DNA from: Rhodospirillales bacterium
Lineage (GTDB): Bacteria > Pseudomonadota > Alphaproteobacteria > Rhodospirillales > Magnetospirillaceae
DNA: 5,191 nucleotides
Reading direction: 5' to 3'
NCBI GenBank assembly: GCA_030040955.1
Contig: JASHSH010000394.1
Span: 1-5,191 of the forward strand
In this document: one piece after another, positions 1-5,191 of the stretch
Layout: every line of letters starts with the position of its first letter
How positions within the stretch are numbered: the first letter of the stretch is position 1
Notes under the pieces: generated by a model
What the model was told of the DNA's origin: nothing
Database searches by the model: none
The model's input: only the letters and a program-made list of their open reading frames with translations
Made by a program: the position numbers and the translations under genes

Positions 1-1
1 G

Positions 2-1075
2 CCATCGGTGCCCTCGCCGTTCCCCCGCGAGAACGCGGTCGCCGCGCTGCTGTTGCCGCTCTCGGGACCGGCCGCCGCCACCGGAAATGCGCTGTTCAAC
101 GCCGCCCAGCTCGCGCTGTTCGAGGTCGGCGACGACAAGTTCACCCTGCTGCCCTACGACACCAAGGGCACGCCCGAGGGCGCGGTCGATGCCGCGCAGC
201 GCGCGCTCGCCAACCATCCCGACATCGTGATCGGCCCGCTATTCTCCGCCGAGGTCCGCGCGGCGGCGCGCTATGCGCGCGAAGCGCGCATCCCGATGGT
301 CGCGCTCACCGCCGACCGCGAAGTGGCCGGCGACGGCGTCTACACGCTCGGCTTCCTGCCCGGACCGCAGGCGCTGCGCGTGGTCGCCTTCGCCAAGGCG
401 CAGGGGAAGACGCGCCTCGGCGTGCTCGCCCCGGCCACCGAATACGGCCGCCGCGTCGCCGAGGAGGTGGAGAACCGCGCGCCCAATCTCGGCGTCGCGG
501 TGACCTCGCTGCAATATTACGACGAAGCGGCGAAGGACCTCTCGACCCCGCTCGGGCGCATGGTCAAGGGCGAGAACGGCACCCAGACCGAGCCGAATTT
601 CGATGCGCTGTTGCTGCCCGACGAGGGCCAGCGCTTGCGCGGGGTCGCCGAGTCGCTCTCGCTCTACGGGGTCAATCCGAACCGGATCAAGCTGCTCGGC
701 ACGATGCTGTGGTCGGATTCCAACCCGGCCACCGTCTCGGCCATGGTGGGGGGCTGGTATCCCGCGCCGGCGATAGCGGGCGTGGCCGCCTTCGGCGACC
801 GCTACGCGCAGGCGTTCGGCGCGCGTCCGCCCCGGCTCGCCTCGCTCGGCTACGACGCGACCGCGCTCGCCGCCGTGCTCGCGCGCAGAAGCCCGCGCGA
901 CTTCTCGCCGTCCGCGCTCACCAATCCGGCCGGGTTCAGCGGAGTCGACGGGCTGTTCCGCCTGCTGGTCGACGGAACGGCGGAGCGCGGCTACGCGGTG
1001 CTCGAGGTCGAGGCGCAAGGCGCCGCCCGCGAGGTCGACGCGGCGCCGACCTCGTTCAACCCGCCGGCCGAGTGA
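2..1075 (+). CDS. Penicillin-binding protein activator, LpoA-like periplasmic binding-fold protein (5' partial)
   Basis: This is the C-terminal bulk of a type I periplasmic-binding-fold protein (Peripla_BP_6, related to Leu/Ile/Val-binding proteins). Alphaproteobacterial members are annotated as penicillin-binding protein activators, by analogy with the outer-membrane lipoprotein LpoA that stimulates PBP1a. Counting from the GTG at 8, LLPLSGP (15-21) is the first beta strand and loop, IVIGPLFS (73-80) the second, GYDATALAAVL (281-291) the late helix, and GFSGVDGLFRLL (309-320) followed by RGYAVLEV the family's typical ending. The frame is open to the window edge and no signal peptide or lipobox is visible. 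The GTG at 8 is therefore probably internal and the true start lies upstream. The stop is TGA at 1073-1075, inside the 3' end of the convergent cyclase gene. Transport of a small ligand is the alternative role, but no transporter genes are adjacent. The family call is firm; the PBP-activator function is inferred from family annotation. Confidence 0.85.
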   Translation, partial: PSVPSPFPRENAVAALLLPLSGPAAATGNALFNAAQLALFEVGDDKFTLLPYDTKGTPEGAVDAAQRALANHPDIVIGPLFSAEVRAAARYAREARIPMVALTADREVAGDGVYTLGFLPGPQALRVVAFAKAQGKTRLGVLAPATEYGRRVAEEVENRAPNLGVAVTSLQYYDEAAKDLSTPLGRMVKGENGTQTEPNFDALLLPDEGQRLRGVAESLSLYGVNPNRIKLLGTMLWSDSNPATVSAMVGGWYPAPAIAGVAAFGDRYAQAFGARPPRLASLGYDATALAAVLARRSPRDFSPSALTNPAGFSGVDGLFRLLVDGTAERGYAVLEVEAQGAAREVDAAPTSFNPPAE

Positions 1076-2321
1076 GCGCGCCCGCCGACTCCGTCGCTTC
1101 CAGGAAATAGGTGCGCAGCGAGCCCAGCCCCTTGAGGGCGACCGATCCCCGATCCGACGCCGGGAAGGCAGGACCGAGCCGGCGGCGGGTCTCTTCGGAG
1201 ACGTGGACGCGCCCGGGCTCGCTGGAGGATTCCAGCCGCGCGGCGGTGTTCACCGTGTCGCCCCACAAATCGTAGCTGAACTTGCGCTTGCCGATCACCC
1301 CGGCGACCACCTGGCCGGAATGAATGCCGATGCGCAGCCGGATCGGCTCCGGCCGGTCGCGGCTCAGCGCGGCGACGAAGGCGAGCATCTCGAAGGCGAG
1401 GCCGGCGACCTGGGCGGCATGATCGGTCAGGCCCGAGGGCACGCCGCCCGCCACCATATAGGCGTCGCCGATGGTCTTGATCTTCTCCAGCCCGCGGCGC
1501 TCGACCATGTCGTCGAAGGCGAAGAACATCTCGTTGAGCAGATTGACCACCTCGGCCGGGCGGCGGCTGGCGGCGAACGGGGTGAAGCCGACCACGTCGG
1601 CGAACAGCACCGTGACATCCTCGAACTGGTCGGCGATCGGGTGCTCGTCGCGGCTGAGACGGGTCGAGATCGCGCGGGGCAGGATGTTGGCGAGCAGGCG
1701 TTCGGAGCGCTCGCGTTCGCGCGCCAGCCGCGTCTCCGCCCGGCGGATGATCTGGCGGTAGATGTAGATGATGCCGGTCGAGAACACCGCCACGCCGGCC
1801 AGATTGGCCATGCGGATCAGCTCGGCGTCGCGCGCGTCGAGCCGCACCTGCGGCGGCATCATGTGCACCATTGACTGGGTGACCACGAAGGTGACGCCGA
1901 ACACGGTGTAGACCGCGATCAGCAGGCGCTTCTCGTCGGGCGCGGTGAGCAGCGGCGGGAAGGCGAGCATCGGCACGATCCACACCTCGGCCCCGATGCT
2001 GGGTCCGAACATCACGCAAGGCACCGCGTAGCTCGCGGCGGCGGTGCTGACGCCGACCATGGCCGAGGGCACCCGGAAGCCGCGCCGGTTGAGATAGGCG
2101 CTGGCGAGCAGCAGGGCGACGAAGACGATGAACAACCCGCTGACCGGCGAGCCGTGAATCTGGGTGTAGAAGGCGAGGCCCAGCCCCACCTCGACCACCG
2201 CCAGGCAGGCGAACAGCCAGGTGGTGATGGAATAGGCGCGCTGGCGGTCGCGCTCGCGGTCGGAAGCCGCGTCGTCGCCGGCTTCGGCGGCGCCCTTGCC
2301 CGGGAAGAGATCGTGGATCAC
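1056..2321 (-). CDS. Membrane class III adenylate cyclase, six transmembrane helices plus catalytic domain
   Basis: This 421-residue protein should make cAMP from ATP at the cytoplasmic face of the inner membrane. About 30 polar N-terminal residues precede six hydrophobic stretches (near 34-54, 60-77, 85-104, 110-127, 132-150, 170-189). A charged helix follows (193-209), then the linker RLLANILPRAI (208-218) common before cyclase domains. The catalytic domain (about 233-408) has every key residue. Metal-binding aspartates are D242 (LFADVVGFT) and D286 (TIGDAYM). ATP-selecting residues are K282 and D351 (SYDLWGD). Transition-state residues are N358 and R362 (VNTAARLE). Their spacing matches mycobacterial Rv1625c, so an active homodimer is expected. 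The start is GTG with no clear Shine-Dalgarno, 16 bp after aroC, suggesting translational coupling. The only other nearby ATG (2329) reads into a stop after three codons. The 3' end overlaps the convergent gene by 20 bp. The sensed signal is unknown. Confidence 0.93.
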   Translation of the reverse strand: MIHDLFPGKGAAEAGDDAASDRERDRQRAYSITTWLFACLAVVEVGLGLAFYTQIHGSPVSGLFIVFVALLLASAYLNRRGFRVPSAMVGVSTAAASYAVPCVMFGPSIGAEVWIVPMLAFPPLLTAPDEKRLLIAVYTVFGVTFVVTQSMVHMMPPQVRLDARDAELIRMANLAGVAVFSTGIIYIYRQIIRRAETRLARERERSERLLANILPRAISTRLSRDEHPIADQFEDVTVLFADVVGFTPFAASRRPAEVVNLLNEMFFAFDDMVERRGLEKIKTIGDAYMVAGGVPSGLTDHAAQVAGLAFEMLAFVAALSRDRPEPIRLRIGIHSGQVVAGVIGKRKFSYDLWGDTVNTAARLESSSEPGRVHVSEETRRRLGPAFPASDRGSVALKGLGSLRTYFLEATESAGALTRPAG

Positions 2322-2337
2322 CGCGCCATCGCTCGGC

Positions 2338-3426
2338 TCAGCCGCCGCACTGGCCGCGATGGCGCAGCAGATGGTCGGCCAGCACGATGGCCAGCATCGC
2401 CTCGGCCACCGGCGTGCCGCGGATGGCGACGCAGGGGTCGTGCCTTCCCTTGGTGCTGATCTCGGCGTCCTTGCCGCCGCGGTCGATGGTGCGCCGCGGA
2501 GTCAGGATCGAGCTGGTCGGCTTCACCGCCATGCGCGCGACGATCGGCTGGCCGGTCGAGATGCCGCCCAGGATTCCGCCGGCGTTGTTGGACAGGAACT
2601 TCGGCCGCCCGTCGTTGCCGGCGCGCATCTCGTCGGCGTTGGTCTCGCCGGTGAGAGTGGCGGCGGCGAATCCGGCACCGATCTCCACCCCCTTCACCGC
2701 GTTGATGCTCATCAGACCCTTGGCGATGTCGGCGTCGAGCTTGTCGTAGATCGGATCGCCGAGACCGACCGGCACGCCCTCGGCCACCACCTCGATCACG
2801 CCGCCGGTCGAGGAGCCGGCCTTGCGCACGCCGTCGAGGAAATTCTCCCACTCGGCCGCCGCCTGCGCGTCCGGGCACCAGAACGGGTTGCGCTCGATCT
2901 CGGCCCAGTCCCAGCGGGCGCGGTCGATCGCGTGCGGGCCCATCTGCACCATCGCGCCCCGGATGGTGACGCCGCCGGGCACCAGCGCGTTCAGCACCTT
3001 GCGGGCGAGCGCGCCGGCGGCCACCCGCATCGCGGTCTCGCGCGCGGAGGCGCGTCCGCCGCCGCGCCAGTCGCGGATGCCGTATTTCGCCTGGTAGACA
3101 TAGTCGGCATGTCCCGGGCGGAACAGCTCGGCGGTGTCCGCATAGTCCTTCGAGCGCGCATCCGTGTTCTCGATCAGCATGGCGACCGGCGTGCCGGTGG
3201 TCTTGCCCTCGAAGGTGCCGGACAGGATGCGCACGATGTCGGCCTCGCGCCGCTGGCTGGTGTGGCGCGTTTGCCCGGGCTTGCGCCGGTCCAGCCAGGG
3301 CTGGATGTCGGACTCGGCGAGCGGGATCAGCGGCGGCATGCCGTCGACCACGCAGCCGATCGCCGGTCCATGGCTTTCGCCGAAGGTGGTGAAGCGGAAG
3401 AGCGCGCCGAAGCTGTTGCCGGCCAT
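2338..3426 (-). CDS. aroC: Chorismate synthase
   Basis: AroC converts 5-enolpyruvylshikimate-3-phosphate to chorismate, the last shikimate-pathway step, leading to aromatic amino acids and folate. It is a cytosolic homotetramer that needs reduced FMN. The 362 residues match the usual bacterial length. All three family signatures are present: GESHGPAIGCVVDGMP (16-31), GRASARETAMRVAAGAL (124-140) and RHDPCVAIRGTPVAEAM (328-344). The two catalytic histidines are H19 and H106 (RPGHADY), and LDRRKPG (45-51) with TSQRRE (56-61) supplies the basic substrate and cofactor site. The ATG start gives the canonical MAGNSFG beginning. An AAGG (plus-strand 3437-3440) about 10 nt upstream overlaps the fabI stop codon, so translation of the two genes is probably coupled. 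It sits 12 bp after fabI and 16 bp before the cyclase, as the middle gene of the cluster. I see no truncation or missing residue. Confidence 0.98.
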   Translation of the reverse strand: MAGNSFGALFRFTTFGESHGPAIGCVVDGMPPLIPLAESDIQPWLDRRKPGQTRHTSQRREADIVRILSGTFEGKTTGTPVAMLIENTDARSKDYADTAELFRPGHADYVYQAKYGIRDWRGGGRASARETAMRVAAGALARKVLNALVPGGVTIRGAMVQMGPHAIDRARWDWAEIERNPFWCPDAQAAAEWENFLDGVRKAGSSTGGVIEVVAEGVPVGLGDPIYDKLDADIAKGLMSINAVKGVEIGAGFAAATLTGETNADEMRAGNDGRPKFLSNNAGGILGGISTGQPIVARMAVKPTSSILTPRRTIDRGGKDAEISTKGRHDPCVAIRGTPVAEAMLAIVLADHLLRHRGQCGG

Positions 3427-3438
3427 GGCGGCCGCGCC

Positions 3439-4254
3439 TTACGGCACCACCGATATGTCGGGCGCGTCGACCGCCTTCATGCCGACCACGTGGTAGCCGC
3501 AGTCGACGTGATGCACTTCGCCCGAGACCCCGGCGGCCAGGTCGGAAAGCAGATAGACGCCGGCGCCGCCCACATCGTCCAGCGTGACGTTGCGCTTGAG
3601 CGGCGAGTTGTACTGGTTCCATTTGAGGATGTAGCGGAAGTCGCCGATGCCCGACGCGGCCAGCGTCTTCACGGGCCCGGCCGACAGCGCGTTGACCCGG
3701 ATGTTGCGCCCGCCGAGATCGACCGCGAGATAGCGCACGCTCGCCTCCAGCCCGGCCTTGGCCACGCCCATCACATTGTAGTGCGGCATCACCCGCTCGG
3801 CGCCGGAATAAGTGAGCGTGAGCAGGCTGCCGCCATTGCCCATCAGCGCCGCGGCGCGCCGCGCCAGCGCGGTGAACGAATAGCACGAGATCAGCATGGT
3901 GCGGACGAAATTGTCCTGGCTCACCTCGATATACGGGCCCTTCAGCTCCTCCTTGTCGGAGAAGGCGATGGCGTGGACCAGGAAATCGAGCCCGCCCCAG
4001 TGCCGGCCGATCGCGGCGAACACGGAATCGAGGCTGGCCTCGTCGGTCACGTCGGCGGAGAGCACGAGTTCGCCGCCCAGCTCTCCGGCCAGCGGACGCA
4101 CCCGCTTCTCGAACAGCTCGCCCTGGTAGGTGAAGGCCATGCGCGCGCCGTGGCGGTGCGCCATCTTGGCGATGCCGTAGGCGAGCGAGCGGTCGTTGGC
4201 GAGGCCCATGACCAGTCCCCGCTTGCCGTCGAGCAGGGCGGTGGGTGCGGACAT
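3439..4254 (-). CDS. fabI: Enoyl-[acyl-carrier-protein] reductase (NADH), FabI type
   Basis: FabI reduces trans-2-enoyl-ACP to acyl-ACP, the last step of each cycle of type II fatty-acid synthesis in the cytosol. It is a short-chain dehydrogenase fold of normal FabI length (271 residues). The nucleotide-binding start is GLVMGLANDRSLAYGIA (13-29), the divergent FabI form of the glycine-rich loop. D68-V69 (SADVT) and VHAIAF (93-98) line the cofactor. The catalytic set is Y149 (TYSGAER), Y159 and K166 (YNVMGVAK, Tyr-x6-Lys). NALSAGPVKTLAASGI (188-203) and the HHVDCGYH end (248-255) are typical. Residue A97 stands where E. coli FabI has Gly93, a triclosan-resistance position; M162 and F206 match E. 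coli Met159 and Phe203. The ATG start has a GGGGAA close upstream. It is first in the cluster, behind a promoter-like site and a GC-rich leader stem-loop. Confidence 0.97.
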   Translation of the reverse strand: MSAPTALLDGKRGLVMGLANDRSLAYGIAKMAHRHGARMAFTYQGELFEKRVRPLAGELGGELVLSADVTDEASLDSVFAAIGRHWGGLDFLVHAIAFSDKEELKGPYIEVSQDNFVRTMLISCYSFTALARRAAALMGNGGSLLTLTYSGAERVMPHYNVMGVAKAGLEASVRYLAVDLGGRNIRVNALSAGPVKTLAASGIGDFRYILKWNQYNSPLKRNVTLDDVGGAGVYLLSDLAAGVSGEVHHVDCGYHVVGMKAVDAPDISVVP

Positions 4255-4277
4255 GCGTTCCCCGTGAAGCCAGTCCT

Positions 4278-4303
4278 GGCCCGGCCGCGGCGGGGCCGGG
4301 GCC
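4278..4303 (-). other. GC-rich imperfect stem-loop in the fabI leader
   Basis: The arms GGCCCGGCC (4278-4286) and GGCCGGGGCC (4294-4303) can form a nine-pair all-GC stem with one bulged base (4298) and a seven-base loop. In the predicted fabI mRNA the stem ends about 23 nt upstream of the start codon and could affect ribosome loading or RNA stability. No U-run follows on either strand, so it does not look like an intrinsic terminator. In a genome this GC-rich such pairing can arise by chance, and its function is unknown. Confidence 0.4.
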
Positions 4304-4323
4304 GCCTGCGCGGCAAGGCGCGC

Positions 4324-4351
4324 ATCCTACACGAAAGCCGGGTATGGTCAA
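4324..4351 (-). promoter_or_regulatory. Putative sigma70-type promoter for the fabI-aroC-cyclase cluster
   Basis: On the minus strand TTGACC (plus positions 4346-4351) and TAGGAT (4324-4329) are separated by 16 bp. They match 5/6 and 4/6 bases of the housekeeping -35 and -10 consensus. The site points toward fabI, and transcription would begin near 4316-4318, giving a leader of about 60 nt. It is the only such pair I found in the short divergent gap, which is otherwise extremely GC-rich. This is pattern matching by eye; no start site is shown. Confidence 0.55.
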
Positions 4352-4383
4352 ACCGAGGGCGGGCGGGGCATCTTGGCCGCCGA

Positions 4384-4389
4384 AAGGAG
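4384..4389 (+). promoter_or_regulatory. Ribosome binding site deciding the TTG start of the YihY-family gene
   Basis: AAGGAG, within AAAGGAG at 4383-4389, is a near-perfect Shine-Dalgarno sequence 11 nt before the TTG at 4401. No ATG or GTG lies in frame between them, so it favours the TTG over the in-frame ATG at 4344. That ATG has only a weak upstream purine stretch and overlaps the -35 of the divergent fabI promoter. Confidence 0.65.
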
Positions 4390-4400
4390 CGCGGGCGCCG

Positions 4401-5191
4401 TTGAAACTGCCGTCCCTTGACCGGAAAACCGCCGCGCGGACGTTGGCGTTCCTGGCCTATGTCGCGCGGCGATTCCTCCGCGACAAGGCGCTCGGCATGG
4501 CCTCGTCGCTCTCTTACGGAACGCTGCTTTCGCTGGTGCCGCTGACCGCGATCGCGCTCGCCCTGCTCGCCGCCTTCCCGGCCTTCGATCCGCTGCGCCG
4601 CGCGACGCAGGCCTTCCTGTTCCGCGATCTCGTCCCCGAGGTCGGCGTCCAGGTGCAGGCCTATGTCGCGCGCTTCGTCGCCAATGCCGGACGGCTGACC
4701 GCGGCCGGCGTGGTCGGGCTGGTGGTCACCGCGATCATGGTGCTGATCGCGATCGAATCCTCGCTCAATCGCGTCTTCCGGGTGGCGATGGTGCGGGCGA
4801 CCGGCGCGCGGGTGATCCGCTACTGGGCGGCGCTCACGCTGGGCCCGCTGCTCGCCGCGGTGAGCTTCACCATGCCCGCCTGGCTGGGCCTCGCGCCGGC
4901 GATGCGCGCGCTGCACGCCTTCGCGGGCCGCGCCGGGCTGGAAGCGCTGAGCCGCGCGCTCGCCGGCGTGGTGCCGATCCTGCTCCTCGCGCTCGCCTTC
5001 GCGTTGCTCTACCGCATGGTGCCGAACCGGCGCGTGCGCTGGGCCGACGCGGCCTGGGGCGGGGTCGCCGCCGCGCTGCTGCTGATGGCGTTGCGCGCCG
5101 CCTTCGCCCTCTATATCGAGCGGTTCGGCGGCTACCAGTCGGTCTACGGCGCGATCGCGGCGGTGCCGATCTTCCTGGGCTGGATCTATCT
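4401..5191 (+). CDS. YihY/virulence factor BrkB family inner-membrane protein (3' partial)
   Basis: This is a polytopic inner-membrane protein of the YihY/BrkB (UPF0761) family. The molecular function is not established: an old 'ribonuclease BN' label on E. coli YihY was a misassignment, and BrkB was named for serum resistance in Bordetella. From the TTG start, 263 codons are present before the window ends. A basic N-terminus (YVARRFLRDK, 20-29) leads into SSLSYGTLLSLVPLTAI (35-51), the family's first conserved membrane segment. Other hydrophobic segments lie near 101-118, 144-164, 186-205, 215-235 and 248-263. IESSLNRVFRV (118-128) and VPNRRVRWADAAWG (207-220) are family hallmarks, as is YGAIAAVPIFLGWIY at the cut edge (249-263). 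The C-terminal cytoplasmic tail is missing. The gene is transcribed divergently from fabI across a gap of about 146 bp; I could not identify its promoter. An in-frame ATG at 4344 is the alternative start, adding 19 Pro/Gly/Arg-rich residues. Confidence 0.9.
   Translation, partial: MKLPSLDRKTAARTLAFLAYVARRFLRDKALGMASSLSYGTLLSLVPLTAIALALLAAFPAFDPLRRATQAFLFRDLVPEVGVQVQAYVARFVANAGRLTAAGVVGLVVTAIMVLIAIESSLNRVFRVAMVRATGARVIRYWAALTLGPLLAAVSFTMPAWLGLAPAMRALHAFAGRAGLEALSRALAGVVPILLLALAFALLYRMVPNRRVRWADAAWGGVAAALLLMALRAAFALYIERFGGYQSVYGAIAAVPIFLGWIY

Noticed and set aside
8..10. GTG at 8 as the true start of the LpoA-like gene
   Set aside because: The frame is open to the window edge, a start here would remove the signal peptide a periplasmic protein needs, and there are too few upstream bases to show a ribosome site.
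1040..1140. A terminator between the convergent LpoA-like and cyclase genes
   Set aside because: The genes overlap and I saw no GC stem followed by a T-run on either strand.
1203..1874. Plus-strand frame opposite the adenylate cyclase (223 codons)
   Set aside because: It is His/Asp/Gly-rich antisense sequence. The opposite strand has a complete cyclase catalytic domain, so this is a shadow.
2318..4351. A 677-codon minus-strand open frame spanning fabI and aroC in another frame
   Set aside because: The translation is an Arg/Gly/Ala-rich shadow of the two real genes. It contains no conserved motif and its length follows from the scarcity of stop codons in GC-rich DNA.
2296..4404. A 702-codon open frame on the plus strand opposite aroC and fabI
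   Set aside because: It is antisense to two certain genes with full family signatures. Its translation is rich in His, Arg, Gly and Ala with no recognisable domain, as expected when a GC-rich gene is read backwards and stops are rare.
4047..4916. Minus-strand frame covering the fabI 5' end, the intergenic gap and the YihY-family gene
   Set aside because: Its product is almost entirely Arg, Gly, Glu, Gln and His without domain features, and it would overlap both a good fabI start and a clear YihY-family membrane protein.
1..5191. Mobile element, CRISPR array, tRNA/rRNA or a novel defence system
   Set aside because: The window is filled by five recognisable chromosomal genes. I saw no direct-repeat array, transposase, tRNA-like fold or compositional break.

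Overview
The window is a dense, very GC-rich stretch of bacterial chromosome with almost every base inside a gene. The proteins look alphaproteobacterial. FabI carries the VHAIAFSDKEEL-type active-site loop seen in that class. The first gene is the class's LpoA-like periplasmic binding protein. AroC and FabI sit side by side, as in several alphaproteobacterial orders. I cannot name a genus; Caulobacterales/Maricaulales or Rhodospirillales relatives would fit. Nothing suggests a mobile element, phage, CRISPR array or RNA gene.

Layout, left to right. Positions 2-1075 (+) hold the 3' part of a penicillin-binding-protein activator (LpoA-like, type I periplasmic-binding fold) whose N-terminus lies outside the window. 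It converges with, and overlaps by 20 bp, a leftward three-gene cluster. Read in its own direction the cluster is fabI (4254-3439, enoyl-ACP reductase), aroC (3426-2338, chorismate synthase) and a six-helix membrane class III adenylate cyclase (2321-1056). The gaps are 12 and 16 bp, so one mRNA is likely. A sigma70-like promoter (TTGACC-N16-TAGGAT, minus strand, 4351-4324) and a GC-rich stem-loop leader precede fabI. To the right, and divergent, a YihY/BrkB-family inner-membrane protein starts at a TTG (4401) behind a strong AAGGAG ribosome site and runs off the window end.

The cluster joins two housekeeping steps (the last step of fatty-acid elongation and the last step of the shikimate pathway) to a membrane-anchored cAMP-producing enzyme with all catalytic residues intact. 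The outer genes both concern the envelope (peptidoglycan synthase activation, inner-membrane protein). I see ordinary core-genome content rather than a new system. The points most worth a second look are the cyclase riding at the end of the fabI-aroC cluster, the alanine at the FabI position equivalent to E. coli Gly93 (a triclosan-resistance position), the convergent gene overlap, and the structured fabI leader.
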